Assembly (NCBI GenBank): GCA_023627715.1 | Contig: JAMAHW010000036.1 | Coordinates: 186,001-250,000 of the forward strand | Direction of reading: 5' to 3' | Length of the DNA: 64,000 nucleotides | From: Periconia sp. R9002 | Lineage: Eukaryota; Ascomycota; Dothideomycetes; Pleosporales; Periconiaceae | Shown: positions 1 to 11,867 of the stretch, piece by piece | How positions within the stretch are numbered: the first letter of the stretch is position 1 | Layout of the letters: every line of letters starts with the position of its first letter | Translations under genes and position numbers: made by a program | The notes under the pieces: model-generated | The model's input: only the letters and a program-made list of their open reading frames with translations | Told to the model about the DNA's origin: nothing | The model's database searches: none

Positions 1-254
1 TTATACGAGAAGCGGCGACGACGGTATGGCATGCGAGCGGCTCTGTAAAGATGGGAAAGGCCGAAGACGGGCTCGCCTGTGTTGATTCCCGTTTTAGGGT
101 GCGAGGCATCGAAGGGCTTCGTGTAGCAGACTGTAGCGTGTGCCCTTTGGTCACGAATAATCATACGCAGGCGACAGCTTACCTTGTGGGACAGAAGGCA
201 GCAGCCACGCTCATTACTGAATATGACCTTGGAAAGGCGAGTTCGAAGCTGTAA
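1..254 (+). CDS. GMC-family FAD oxidoreductase, C-terminal fragment (runs in from the left)
   Basis: Only the last 83 codons are inside the window; the frame is open from base 3 to the stop at 252-254. The fragment carries the two C-terminal signatures of glucose-methanol-choline oxidoreductases. One is WHASGSVKMG, the family HxxGT/SxxMG motif holding the first active-site His. The other is RVADCSVCPLVTNNHTQAT, where the NH pair supplies the second catalytic His/Asn position, followed by the usual helix VGQKAAATLI. Known members oxidise alcohols, sugars or aryl alcohols with FAD. The substrate and any secretion signal cannot be judged from this end, and no intron is visible in the fragment. 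Family assignment is firm; subfamily is unknown. Confidence 0.9.
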   Translation, partial: IREAATTVWHASGSVKMGKAEDGLACVDSRFRVRGIEGLRVADCSVCPLVTNNHTQATAYLVGQKAAATLITEYDLGKASSKL

Positions 255-1074
255 GCATGGGGCTTTAGATCAATCCATGATGGTTGGGCATTGTCTCGAC
301 AACTAAGGTCAGTGGAGCTTCCAATAATTCGCAAGCAAGGGTAGCTTGTGTCAGGGCGGTGCGACTTGGAAACTGAGGAAATGAAAGGCGATGTGATTCA
401 AGGAAGGTGACGGAGCTGGGGAAGAAGACGGGGTCCCTGCGCGTTGCTGGGCCAAAAGGTGTCGCTTATTTGTTGTAGGCGGCGGTGGTGAGGCCATGTA
501 CATAGTGAGATGCGTACCTACCTAGCCATACAAACTTGGTCAGAACCATCATCTGCAAACATACACACAACAAAAACAGCGCATCATCAAATTCGAGTGC
601 GATCGTGAATTATTATCGATCCGGTGCATCCCGCAAGTAAAGTGCAGTCGAAACAGGCTGGGCAGCGACGGAGAGAAAAAGGCGTGGCAGGTACCCCAAC
701 CACCTCCCAGCCATTCGTGCATGTAGACGAAGCTGAGTAGACTATTTCCTCTCCCCAATCCCAAATACCACTACTGCACACTTACTTACCACCAAAATAC
801 TTTTCGAGATATTGCTGTTCCCTCGCTGACCGAGTTGCGACGGGACTCTTCTCCCCACGGTCGCTTCCACTCAACTGAGAGGGTATCAGAAGCTATATCG
901 CTATCACCAGCGAATCACCTCTCGACATTACCCCGCCTACCCGTCCATTACCTGTACATCGTACCCTCGCTCACCGCTCAACAACTTGGCTTGCACTTCG
1001 CCGTCAGTCTCTCTTACACGCTCATTACGCTGCGCTCCTCCTAATTCCCTTCCAGCAGACAACCAAGTTCCATC
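255..1074. other. Intergenic: GMC 3' side and promoter/leader of the Cys-rich membrane protein
   Basis: No credible gene. It holds the 3' flank of the GMC gene, a TACCTACCTA element at 515-524 (a motif recurring in promoter-type intervals of this window), and from about 690 a pyrimidine-rich leader typical of fungal 5' UTRs. Short open frames here have no recognisable features. Confidence 0.6.
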
Positions 1075-2259
1075 ATGTGGGGTTCTAAAGCTCCTGCAGC
1101 TGCCCTTACCGGTTTGCTCGCCTTTGCCTTGATCCCCGTCGTCGCCGCCAAACCCTACCCCGTTGAAGAGACCCCCGAGCTACAGAATGCGACCCAACTG
1201 GAGCGGAGGCAGAAGGCTTGTGGCCAAGGTTTCACCGTCTGCGGCTGGTACGGCAACATTTGCTGTTCAAGCTCAGAGGTTTGCACCACCAACGCGAACA
1301 ACGAAGCCATTTGCGCAGCCGGCGCAGGAGGAGCCAACAACAATGGTCAATGGACCTTCATCACTACTTACTATACTGCAACCGACTTGGTGACCCGCAC
1401 TTCAGTCTACAGCAGCTTCATTGGCGGCGGCGCTACGCCAGCGGGTGCTACGCCCCAGCCTACAGCAAGCTGTACTGCTTCCCAGTCTGGATGCGGCTCG
1501 ACTTGCTGTGATGGAGGATATTATTGCTTTGCGCCGGGTGTTTGCAAGCCTGCCGCAGGATCAACACCTGGAGCCTCCGGTATCGTAAACCCGTCTGCGC
1601 CGTTACGTCCTACGAGCTCCACGCTGATCGTGATCACAGCCACCGGCTCTCCAACGACCACAGTCCCCTTTACCACGCCCATTCCCACCGGCGCGAGCGG
1701 ACAACCCGTGGAGCAAGGCGGGGGAGGAGGCCTGAGTGGTGGTGCCATTGCCGGTATCGTCATTGGTGTCATTGCTGGTATCATCCTCCTACTGCTCATC
1801 TGCTTCTACTGCTGCGCCAAGGCCGCATTCGACAGCGTCCTGGCCATCTTTGGTTTGGGCGGCAGGAGAAGGAGGAAGCATGAGGAGTCGACGTACATTG
1901 AAGAACACCACCGTCACGGAAGCGCGGCTGCTGGGGGTGGTCGTTGGTATGGCCAGGGTTCGTCCCGTCCATCTCGTCCACCCAAGGAGAAGAAGAGTAG
2001 TGGCATGGGTAACCTGCTTGGTGTAGGTGCTGGTCTCGCTGGTCTTGCAGCTGTGCTGGGCATGAAGCGGAAGCACGATCAGAGACACGATGAAAAGACC
2101 GACATCAGCTCGTCTTACTATTCTTATAGTGACTACACGAGCACAAGTAAGTCGCAATCATAATACCCGTCGCATCGCCAGTTACTAACCAATAACTCAG
2201 GCAGCGCAAGCTCTGATGACCGACGGACTCGAAACACACGTCATTCGTCACGTCGCTGA
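1075..2259 (+). CDS. Single-pass membrane protein with signal peptide and two Cys-rich modules
   Basis: Function not recognised. Two exons, 1075-2146 and 2201-2259; the 54-nt intron (GTAAGT ... TACTAAC ... CAG) replaces an early in-frame stop and adds a Ser/Arg-rich tail ending SSRR. The protein of about 376 residues starts with a hydrophobic signal peptide (residues 1-26, ending VVAA). It has a first Cys module (about 48-80) containing an adjacent Cys pair, and a second module (about 132-157) of the form CGSTCCDGGYYC. A Ser/Thr/Pro stalk follows, then one TM helix (about 223-245) running into FYCC and a basic RRRRK stop-transfer stretch. The cytosolic tail is rich in His, Gly, Ser and Tyr. 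The layout is that of a type I plasma-membrane protein with an extracellular disulfide domain, such as a wall sensor or adhesin, but no named family is evident. Confidence 0.85.
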
Positions 2260-3087
2260 AAGAAAACCCGCCTCTCCTTCTTTTCGTGTACAAAAAGTTT
2301 CGCTAGCATCCGGCGATGGATTGGGAGATCCCTACTCGTCCCGGCATATGGAGGTTTCTAGTCTTTCTTCTTCCTTTTCTCTTTAAATGGCGTTTTGGCG
2401 ATGAATGGGGTATAATTATGCGGTAATGATGGGACCGACAACGGAAGGAACGTTCTGTATGAGACGAATAGCGAGGTATGAAATTTTGGACGAGACTTGT
2501 AAATAACGGGGCATGGGTACAAACAGTAGTTTGGGTTGCAGACAGAGGATTATAAATACGACAACAAATTTGCCTTCGGGCTGCGCCTGCAACAGCTCAC
2601 CCAGAACCGGGGACGTGATGTAAAGAGTAGAAAAGATTGTAGGATACCAGGGGTCCTCCACACTTGCTGATGGGCGCCTGGAGGAGAGAAGGCGCCAAGA
2701 GCCAAAGTCATGCGCTAGCTCGTTTCGAAGCTCATAGCCATCCACGCCTGCACGCCACTTTGCTATGACAAACCGTTAGGTACATAACTACATCTTCGCT
2801 AGCTCGTTACCTGACCTGCTTGCTTGACTTCACTTCTTCCGTCCCCATCCACCTCTGACCACGCTCTATATACCCGTCCTTTCACAGGCATCGACTTCTC
2901 TCCAACGCTTTTCCTTCTCGTAGTGACCATCTACGTCAGCCTGCCATCCTAGCGCCCCGCAGACGACCCCTCCAACCGTTCCGCTCGCGACCAGCAACGC
3001 GGTAAAGGCTGCACAACCGCCGGCAAACTGGGGAAGAGAAGGTGTTCAGCTTCCGGTGAAGACCAGGAAGGTCCACACAAGAAAACC
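2260..3087. other. Intergenic: 3' UTR of the membrane protein and UBA1 promoter/leader
   Basis: No gene supported. A TATATA sequence lies at 2867-2872, about 220 nt before the proposed UBA1 start, followed by a C/T-rich leader. The element GCTAGCTCGTT occurs twice (around 2713 and 2797). The longest open frame here, on the minus strand, has no ATG. Confidence 0.5.
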
Positions 3088-6000
3088 ATGGCGGTATGTA
3101 GCTTGTTACCCTTCAAAATCGTTTACCTACTAGGTTCTGTGTATTTGTAAACACTTTGGTGGTTGCACGCCACACCTGTCACATCTCTCTGTCAACAACC
3201 CACAGCACCGTTTGTGTACGTTTGTGTATACATTTGCTGATAGAATTTGGAAGGAAAAGGACACCATGCAAATAGATAGTCCCGCTGCCGCCGCGGAGCA
3301 GCTCAAAAACAAGGATGGCGAGATCGACGAGTCGTTGTACAGCAGGCAGCTCTACGTGCTGGGTCACGAGGCCATGAAGCGCATGGGTTCCTCCAACGTC
3401 TTGGTTGCAGGTCTCCGTGGCTTGGGTGTTGAAATAGCAAAGAACATCGCCCTTGCCGGTGTCAAGTTTTTGACTCTCTACGACCCTAAGCCCGCTGTTC
3501 TCGCAGATCTTTCGTCGCAATTCTTCCTGCACCCCGAAGATGTTGGCAAACCACGCGCCACTGTCACCGTGCCTCGTGTCTCGGAGCTCAACCCTTACAC
3601 TCCCGTTCAGGAATACACCGGAAGCGATCTGACTTCGGACCTGTCTAAGTTGAAACAGTTCCAGGTCGTTGTCTTGACAGACACTCCATTAAAGGATCAG
3701 ATCAAAATTGCCGATTATTGTCACGACAAAGGTATCTATGTAGTCATCACAGACACATACGGTCTCTTTGGCACCATTTTCACCGACTTTGGCAAGAACT
3801 TCACCGTTGGTGATCCCACCGGAGAGAACGTGAATAGCGGTATCATCGCAGGAATCGATCAGGACGGACTGGTGTCCGCGCATGATGAGACACGCCATGG
3901 TCTGGAAGACGGCGATTTTGTGACTTTCACCGAGGTCAAGGGAATGGAGGGTCTTAACGGATGCGCTCCTCGTAAAATCCAGGTCAAGGGACCGTACACG
4001 TTCTCCATTGGCGATGTCTCCGGACTGGGTGAATACGCAGGGGGCGGCCAATATGTTCAGGTCAAGATGCCCAAGATTATTGACTTTGAGCCCTTTAGCG
4101 CACAACTCAAGAACCCAACACACCTGATTTCGGATTTCGCCAAGTTCGACCGTCCCCAACAGTTACATATCGGCGTTCAAGCTCTACATGCTTTTGCTGA
4201 AAGCCACAACGGAGAATTCCCTCGCCCTCATCACGAGGCTGATGCCGCTGAAGTGCTTAAGCTCGCGCAGAACTTTGCCGGGCAGGGCGAAGACAAGGTC
4301 GAGCTGGACGAGAAACTCCTCAAGGAACTCAGTTATCAAGCTCGAGGAGATCTGAGCCCTATCGCGGCTTTCTTCGGTGGTATGGCAGCTCAAGAGGTGT
4401 TGAAGTCGGTCTCTGGTAAATTCCATCCCATCGTCCAGTTCCTATACTTCGACTCGCTAGAGTCGTTGCCTACATCTGTTACTCGTTCGGAGGAACAGTG
4501 CGCCCCCATCAACTCTCGATACGATGGTCAAATCGCCGTCCTTGGAAAGGAGTATCAGGAGAAGCTGGGCAATATTAAGGAATTTCTGGTCGGTGCAGGT
4601 GCTATTGGATGCGAAATGCTGAAGAATTGGGCCATGATGGGTCTGGGTGTTGGTCCCAAGGGCCAGATCTGGGTCACTGACAACGATCAAATCGAGAAGA
4701 GCAACCTGAATCGCCAGTTCTTGTTTAGGCCAGCAGACGTAGGCAAACTCAAGAGTGACGCTGCAGCGAAGGCTGTACAGGCCATGAACCCTGACCTGAA
4801 CGGCAAAATTGTCTCCCTACAAGACAAGGTTGGTCCGGAGACGGAGCACATTTTCAACGAGAAATTTTGGGAAAACCTGGACGCAGTCACGAACGCACTG
4901 GACAATGTGGAGGCCCGAACGTACGTTGACCGACGTTGTGTATTCTTCCGCAAGCCGCTTCTTGATAGCGGCACACTTGGTACCAAGGGCAACACTCAGG
5001 TCGTCCTACCACACCTCACTGAATCTTATTCATCGTCGCAAGACCCACCAGAAAAGTCATTCCCAATGTGCACGCTGAGGAGTTTCCCCAACCGTATTGA
5101 GCACACAATTGCTTGGGCGCGAGAGATGTTCGACACGTTTTTCGTCAAGAGCCCCGAAATCGTGAACCTTTATTTGACCCAACCAGACTATCTCGGTGCT
5201 TCTTTGAAGCAATCTGGAAACGAGAAGCAGACATTGGAGACCCTCCAGGCTTTCTTGGTGACTGAGAAGCCTCTGACTTTCGATGATTGTATTATCTGGG
5301 CTCGTCAGCAGTTTGAGAAGAGCTACAACCACGCTATTGCTCAGTTGCTGTACAACTTCCCGAAAGACTCCACAACGGGGTCCGGTCAGCTATTCTGGTC
5401 GGGACCAAAGCGCGCACCTGACCCAGCGAAATTTGATCCTTCGAACTCTACGCATTTCACTTTCGTGGAAGCCGCGGCAATCCTTCACGCCTTCAATTAT
5501 GGCATCACCCCTCCGAACGTCGGCAAAGATCACTACATCAAAGTCATGGATGATATGATCATTACTGACTTCAAGCCGGACCCTTCGGTAAAGATTCAGG
5601 CCAATGACTCCGATCCTGACCCCAATGCCCAGCAAGGCGGCGGAGATGACAATGCAGCCTTGAACAAAATTATCGAGTCGCTACCTCCGCCCAAATCCCT
5701 TGCTGGCTTCAAGCTCCAGCCTGTGGAGTTTGAGAAGGACGATGATACTAACCATCACATTGATTTCATCGCAGCAGCCAGTAATTTGCGCGCTGAGAAC
5801 TACAAAATCGAGCCTGCAGACAAGCACAAGACGAAATTCATTGCTGGCAAGATCATTCCTGCTATTGCTACCACTACTGCTCTGGTCACTGGTTTGGTGA
5901 ACCTCGAGTTGTACAAGATCCTCGACGGCAAGACAGATATCGAGCAGTACAAGAATGGCTTCGTCAACCTTGCTTTGCCCTTCTTCGGTTTCAGTGAGCC

Positions 6001-6413
6001 CATCGCCAGCCCCAAGGGTAAGTACATCGGCAAAGAAGGGCAGGAAGTTCAAATCGACCGCCTGTGGGATCGTTTCGAGGTCGACGATATCACCCTACAA
6101 GAGTTCATCGATTACTTTGAAGAAAAGGGTCTCAGCATTCAGATGGTCAGCTCTGGTGTGAGTCTTTTGTATGCTTCGTTCTATCCACCTTCGAAGCTTA
6201 AGGATAGATTGCCTCTGAAGTAAGTCTCCTGCGTAGTCTCTCGATTGAAAAACAGTATGCTTACACACTTACAGGATGAGCAAGCTTGTAGAATTCATCA
6301 GCAAGAAGCCGGTACCGGAACATCAGAAGAATGTCATCTTTGAAGTGACAGCAGAGGATTCCACAGAGGAGGATGTTGAGATTCCCTATGTGATGGTAAA
6401 GTTGGACAAGTGA
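3088..6413 (+). CDS. UBA1: Ubiquitin-activating enzyme E1
   Basis: E1 adenylates the ubiquitin C-terminus with ATP and carries it as a thioester for transfer to E2 enzymes, in cytosol and nucleus. Proposed exons are 3088-3093, 3254-6219 and 6275-6413, giving 1036 aa, the normal E1 size. Exon 1 is just ATG GCG before a 160-nt intron (GTATGT ... GCTGAT ... AAG), which gives an N-terminus [10 protein letters not shown] as expected in fungi; starting at the in-frame ATG at 3266 is the fallback. Two ThiF/Rossmann repeats are visible, around [14 protein letters not shown] and [14 protein letters not shown]. The catalytic Cys sits in [11 protein letters not shown], residue about 608. The last intron (6220-6274) restores the C-terminal ubiquitin-fold end [12 protein letters not shown]. 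Identity is very secure; only the extreme N-terminus is uncertain. Confidence 0.96.
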
Positions 6414-6745
6414 AAAAGCAAAGGCTGAGCTTGATTTGATGGCAACGCATCGATGGAACGATGTGCATTCCAATGATAAGAGTATATGAAATAGACGATC
6501 AACTCGGGGTGCATTAATACATCACTCCATTTGAATTATCACAATTGTTAAAAAATTATGGCTATCCTCACCGACGTGTAACTGGCATGAAGTGCTCCAC
6601 ACTAGACAGTTCCGAGCTCGGAATCTAGTGGGGTGATTGCCGTCTGCCAAGGCTGGAAAGTGGCGGCATTGATTTCCAATCTACCATTTCCCATTTTCTC
6701 GATGAGCTTCTCTCGTTCCGGACACTCACAACCCACATAGGCGCA
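6414..6745. other. Intergenic: UBA1 3' UTR and NBP35 promoter
   Basis: A 332-base spacer between two co-directional genes. It is A/T-rich after the UBA1 stop and pyrimidine-rich just before the NBP35 ATG. Nothing else is seen. Confidence 0.5.
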
Positions 6746-7825
6746 ATGGCACCTTTAATGGAAGAACCGACACAAGTCGATCTCGACGCTCCTCTCAAGA
6801 ATGCGCCAAAACTGGTCGCACCAGAACCAGGTACATACCCCGTTCCGCCATGTAGCAAACTCACAGGACTAATCAACCCCATAGAACACTGCCCTGGCCC
6901 CGAATCCACACAAGCAGGTGTCGCAGACTCCTGTGCAGGATGTCCCAATCAGAAAATCTGCGCCTCCGCCCCAAAAGGCCCCGACCCAGACATCCCTCTC
7001 ATAACGGACCGCCTCTCCTCCGTGCGGCACAAGATCCTTGTCCTCTCTGGCAAAGGCGGCGTTGGTAAATCCACATTCAGCACGCTGCTCTCCTTTGCCT
7101 TCGCATCGAATCCCTCCCTTACCATCGGGCTCATGGACACGGATATCTGCGGCCCTAGCATCCCGAAGATGTTCGGGGTCGAGGACGAGACGATACATGT
7201 CAGTGGCGAGGGGTGGGAGCCTGTGTGGGTGCAAGACAACCTGGGCGTCATGAGCGTGCAGTTTATGCTGCCAAACCGCGACGACGCTGTCATTTGGCGT
7301 GGCGCCAAAAAGAACGGTCTCATCAAGAAGTTCCTGAGCGAGGTCCGCTGGGGGGACACCGACGTACTGGTCGTTGACACACCGCCCGGAACCTCCGACG
7401 AACATTTATCAGTGAATTCGTTTCTCAAGACCAGTGGCGTCGATGGTGCAGTTCTCGTCTGCACACCGCAGGAAGTCGCACTGCTGGACGTGCGCAAGGA
7501 GATCGATTTTTGCCGCAAGGCGAAGATCCCTATACTGGGTCTCGTGGAAAACATGAGTGGCTTCGTCTGTCCTGGGTGTAGGCACGAGAGCCAAATTTTC
7601 CGCGCGAGCACGGGTGGCGGGCGCAAGTTGGCTGAAGATGAAGGAATTCCATTTCTCGGTAGCGTGCCGTTGGATCCTAGGATCGGCCAAGCGTGCGATT
7701 ACGGGGAGAGTTTCCTCGATGCGTTTCCCGAGAGCCCGGCCTGTGCGGCGATCAAGGGGGTTGTGCGCAGGGTTGGGCAGGAGATGGGGATTAAGGGTGA
7801 CATTTTGGGAGAAGAGGGCTCGTGA
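6746..7825 (+). CDS. NBP35: Cytosolic Fe-S cluster assembly P-loop ATPase NBP35
   Basis: NBP35 works with Cfd1 as the scaffold of the cytosolic iron-sulfur assembly pathway, building 4Fe-4S clusters for cytosolic and nuclear proteins. The frame is open throughout 6746-7825, but bases 6831-6884 are almost certainly a 54-nt in-frame intron (GTACAT ... GACTAAT ... ATAG). Removing it joins [12 protein letters not shown], the conserved family sequence, and gives 341 aa. The N-terminal ferredoxin-like Cys cluster follows (HCPGP ... [10 protein letters not shown]). The deviant Walker A is [11 protein letters not shown], and the C-terminal bridging pair is in [11 protein letters not shown]. The start ATG follows the leader bases CGCA. 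If unspliced, the protein would gain 18 residues including an extra Cys just before the cluster. Confidence 0.96.
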   Translation: MAPLMEEPTQVDLDAPLKNAPKLVAPEPGTYPVPPCSKLTGLINPIEHCPGPESTQAGVADSCAGCPNQKICASAPKGPDPDIPLITDRLSSVRHKILVLSGKGGVGKSTFSTLLSFAFASNPSLTIGLMDTDICGPSIPKMFGVEDETIHVSGEGWEPVWVQDNLGVMSVQFMLPNRDDAVIWRGAKKNGLIKKFLSEVRWGDTDVLVVDTPPGTSDEHLSVNSFLKTSGVDGAVLVCTPQEVALLDVRKEIDFCRKAKIPILGLVENMSGFVCPGCRHESQIFRASTGGGRKLAEDEGIPFLGSVPLDPRIGQACDYGESFLDAFPESPACAAIKGVVRRVGQEMGIKGDILGEEGS

Positions 7826-8119
7826 GGGTCATGTTTTGGTTCGGGGGATGCCGTTGTCATCTTTCTTTGCATATGGTTACGGATACGGTTTTTGCATATG
7901 GGCGGCGTTTTCCTATGAATATTCAGCGTTTTATCTTTATTGCATGTACATGAACACATTCATCATCTTAGAAGCATACGAATGAGTTATGAAGGGATGA
8001 TATCGAAGATCAAGAATTACTACCTGCATAATTCTACAACATTCTCTGCCACAAAACACTCATTACTCACACTTGTGATACGCTCTTTCACACTCTCGCC
8101 TCCCTAGAGAAACCCCACA

Positions 8120-10484
8120 TCAACACCTCTCAAAAACCCTGTACAACCCTCTCAAATTCGCCACCTCCAAGAACCCCTTCAACAACCCCCTCGTGCCCAC
8201 CATTCTAGCCTTACAAGCGGGTAAGATGACATCCTCCAGCGCCTTCCTAACCCTCGCTCTCCTTTTGGCAATCTCCGGGTCCTCCTCTTCTTGTACATCC
8301 GCTTCCTGCTCCCTATCCTCCGCTCCATCCTGTTTGTGAGGCAACGACGGAGGCAAAGGCAAACTCTCCGGCGTATAAAACGCCGCAAGCTCTCTAAGAA
8401 ACGACTGGAAACACTCCTTCTCCGACTCCCAATCGACATACGGTCCCAGCCGCAGCAGGAACCCGGGGAGTTTAGCTAGAGAGGGCGTGTACCCTTTGAC
8501 GAGGAGGGGTATCGTGCAGAGGAGACCGTCCGGCGTGATGTCCATGCTGAAATACTCGGAAATGAGCGCTCTCCTATCGACTAGCTTCTCATAAACGCTG
8601 TCCACCACTTCGTCCCAATCCACCATTTCGGTATCTTCCTCGGCGGAGGAAGCATTGTTGGCATTCTCGAGTTTCTGCTGTTCCTGCTGTGCGCCGATGT
8701 GCAGGAGCTCGCGGAGATTGAGCGGGTTGTTGAAGCGGATGGCGCCGTAGAAGGAGAAGTCGGTGAGCGCGACTTGGTAGAAGTATTCGTTGCAGAGCAT
8801 GCCGTAGTCGACGAGGAAGAGCTTGATGCCGCCCTGGATAGCGACGATGCGCTTCTGCTCGTCTACGATGCCGACGAAGGTGTGTGTGGCGATGATGTCG
8901 GTGAGTTCGTTGTGCATTGCCTCGCGGACTTCGGTGCGGAGCTCTTTGATCGACGAAAGGCGGCAAACTCCCGGTTCTTTGCCGACGACTTCGTATTCTT
9001 GGTCTGAGTCGTCTTGGAAGTCTGTATGTCGGTCGCTGTCCGTAGATGGGTGGGTTTGGAGCATAGACGTGATTTTGCGGACAGAAGAGTCGGTTCGGAC
9101 GAGGTTGTTTTCGTAGGGCTTTTTCGTTGTGGTTTTAGAGGGCGCTTTGCCGGTGCTACGATCAGGTCTGGATGCAGTCGTGGATGGCGTGCTAGGTGCG
9201 GTCGGTTTCATGGGAGTGGCGAAGGGAATTTTTGGATTGTTGGAAAGAAGGGATTGGGTCATGAATGAACGGCTTGTATCGACTTTACTCAAACCGGTAC
9301 AAATTTCTTCGCAGATGAGGGCAATGATTTCATCTTCGTTGAGAAAATGGACTTCTCGCTTCGTTGGGTGGACGTTGACATCTACACGTTGCGGTTCTAT
9401 GTCCAGGCTTAAATACACAAAAGGATGACCTCCCTTAGGGAGAAAAGTGGCGTATGTCTGTTCGATCTTCTTTTTAATCGCTTGTGATTCCACAGAACGA
9501 TGGTTGATGAAAAGAAGCAGGGTGGTACGTTTGACGCTGTAGTTGGCATTGCTGATCCAGCCATCACATTTGAAGCCCCATCTATCGTTTTCCGCTCTCA
9601 AGTGAACGAGTTCGTTGGCAAGGGCGCTACCATGGATCTGCCGAATACGGTCAACAGTATTAGCAGCAACAGGAACAGTGATGTCTGTCGCAGAACCGCC
9701 ATGTTTCTTGCAAGAGAAGGCAACGCCTGAGCAATGAACTGCGTATCTTCCAACAAGATCAAGAATCTTGGCATATTCTTCACTGGGGGAGCGAAAGGCC
9801 CGCCGTCTAGATGGAACGTTGTAGAAAAGATCTTCAACCTGGAGACTGATCAGTTACAAGAAGCACAATGATTCATCAAGTGACGTACTGTTATCTGAGT
9901 TCCAGGTCGCCCAGCGATGGGCTTGGGCTCAGCACTCTGGCCTGGTTTGGGACTGGCGAGCTTCCCATCCGCATAATAGGCTCTCCAAGCGCAACTCGAT
10001 TCTTTCGTTCTCGTTGTCACACTCAAATGAGCAATATGACTTATGCTCGCCAGCGCTTCACCACGAAAGCCGTACGTGCCGATGGAGCTGAGATCCTCAA
10101 AAGATTTCAATTTGGAGGTTGTGAAACGCTCACAAAGTATTGGCATATCTTCTTTCTAGCGGAGTGTCAGCAAGAAACGGAACACCTGAGTGGCCTCATG
10201 AGACTTGCATCTATACCATGCCCGTTATCGGTAATTTGGAGCAACTTCAACCCTCCGTCCTTAATCACTACCTCTAGTCCAGTCGAGCCGGCATCCACGG
10301 CGTTTTCGATCAACTCTTTCAGAGCATGCACTGGTGCTACAATGATTTCGCCCGCAGCAATCTTGTTCACGACATCTTGCGCGAGCGCTTTTATGCGTCG
10401 CGGCGCGGGAAGGGGCAGAGCTTCGTCACCTTTCCGTTTTGTGCCGCGGGGCGAAGAAGGTGTGATTTCCATAGAATCAGTCAT
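8120..10484 (-). CDS. MLH1: DNA mismatch repair protein MLH1
   Basis: MutL homolog that pairs with Pms1 (and Mlh3) to couple mismatch recognition to excision, in the nucleus. Three exons, 10484-10209, 10155-9889 and 9838-8120, encode 753 aa. The GHKL ATPase motifs are intact: [11 protein letters not shown] (motif I), DNGHGI (motif II) and [10 protein letters not shown] (motif III). The transducer domain follows ([15 protein letters not shown]). The protein ends in the invariant FERC, which contributes to the Pms1 endonuclease site. Intron 1 (10208-10156) uses a GC donor, GCAAGT, with a CTGAC branch and TAG acceptor; only this choice gives the conserved [16 protein letters not shown] join. Intron 2 (9888-9839, GTACGT ... 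CAG) gives [14 protein letters not shown]. It is convergent with NBP35, with 294 bases between stops. Confidence 0.97.
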
Positions 10485-10907
10485 CGTCGCACCAAGGATG
10501 TTGACAGTTAATCATTTAGAAAATTATGGTTTAACAAACCTTGGATGACGGCGATAGCTGGTATGCGGCGACTACGGAAAGAGTGTGGCGCCAGCGACGC
10601 GAACACGGTTTTACGTGGTCACGTGTGAGCTAAGTGCTGTCGTACTTGGTACTAGTGCCAACATTGAAATCACCCCACATATTGATGTCTGCATCCATCT
10701 TCATAGTATGTGTATCAATACTTCTTGCATTAAAATTCCCCACCTCAGAGTTCATTGCAGCTACGCTTCATGGTCCTATCTTCTCACATCATATCTCAGA
10801 CTGTTCACGCCACATGTGCAGCTCGCTACCAGCACTTGAGCCTGCCAAGTTCGTGACATAAATCCTACAACCAACCTTCAGCCTTCTGGTACGAATGTTA
10901 AGTCACG
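10485..10907. other. Divergent promoter between MLH1 and the F-box-like gene
   Basis: A 423-base shared upstream interval; no coding frame with recognisable content and no obvious TATA box. Nothing further seen. Confidence 0.5.
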
Positions 10908-11867
10908 ATGTATAAACCTCCAGTCACACCACGATATGCCCAGGGGACTGTAGCCTCAAACGCGAAACGCAGTCCAAAACGGCAATCTCGTCGTAGCTCT
11001 ACTCTTCCAGAGATTGACCTCAACACGGTAGCCATACGTCCTGCGGACCCCGCAAAAATATGCCCTCTAGCAATGTTACCGGCAGAGATACGCCTACTCA
11101 TTTATAATTACGTGCTTCCGCAAGGGCCTCTTCCCATCAGTGTCATGGCGACCCCTAACAGGTGGCCTGCAATAACCCGCGTCTCCAGACTAATCCGCAG
11201 AGAAGCCGCCCACCATTTCTACACTCAGACCTCTTTTGAAGCCTACATCTTCTTTTTCAAGACGCACCCATCCAATTGGATCAGCTGTGTCTCGAAAATA
11301 GACCTCGATTCCTTGGCGCAGAACCGTAATATGACCATGCTGATTCCCTGTTTCCCAATCTCCTGGAGTCCATCATGGGACCAAACCAAGAACTTTGGCA
11401 ACATCTACAACGTCGGTCCCAAACGCTGTCAAGCACATTTTTCAACTTTCTGTACATTAGCTACATGGTGGTTGCAATGCGGACAGCGTTCTATGCGAAA
11501 TATTGACTGGAAATTCAAGGTTGAGGAGATGCATGACATACATAACCGATACTTTTTGTCAAGAAGTTCAACTGAATTTGTTTGGATTTGGTTGTTTGAA
11601 ACTATGAGTACGATTGCACTGCCCTGTGTACAACGCAATTGGATTAGATCAATCGACAAAAAGTCAATGAAAAAACCAGCGTTGGGAATGCTTGGAGCGT
11701 TGGATCGGGAGTTTAAGCAAAGGCACTCCATCGCAAAAGAGAAAGCTCTCAGTTCGTGGTTACTCACGACAGATCAGCGCGCAGCGCGCGAGTTGGACGA
11801 GAACAAAAGAGAGGACGAGTGGAATACACGGGTTCAACTGCTAAGGAGGCATCTGCAGAAATGGTAG
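10908..11867 (+). CDS. F-box-like fungal protein of unknown target
   Basis: A single exon encodes 319 aa from an ATG at 10908. After a basic, low-complexity N-terminus (about 1-50) comes LPAEIRLLIYNYVLPQGPL, then a second helix ALLRVNRQIRREA-like segment (here ITRVSRLIRREAAHHFYTQT). This pattern is shared by a very large class of ascomycete proteins with degenerate F-box-like domains. True F-box proteins recruit substrates to SCF ubiquitin ligases through Skp1; many members of this fungal class have never been tested. The rest of the protein has no motif I recognise. The gene is diverged from MLH1 and is probably accessory rather than core. Confidence 0.75.
   Translation: MYKPPVTPRYAQGTVASNAKRSPKRQSRRSSTLPEIDLNTVAIRPADPAKICPLAMLPAEIRLLIYNYVLPQGPLPISVMATPNRWPAITRVSRLIRREAAHHFYTQTSFEAYIFFFKTHPSNWISCVSKIDLDSLAQNRNMTMLIPCFPISWSPSWDQTKNFGNIYNVGPKRCQAHFSTFCTLATWWLQCGQRSMRNIDWKFKVEEMHDIHNRYFLSRSSTEFVWIWLFETMSTIALPCVQRNWIRSIDKKSMKKPALGMLGALDREFKQRHSIAKEKALSSWLLTTDQRAARELDENKREDEWNTRVQLLRRHLQKW

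Noticed and set aside
2416..2745. 109-codon open frame on minus between two genes
   Set aside because: No ATG start and no recognisable sequence; lies in a 3' UTR/promoter interval.
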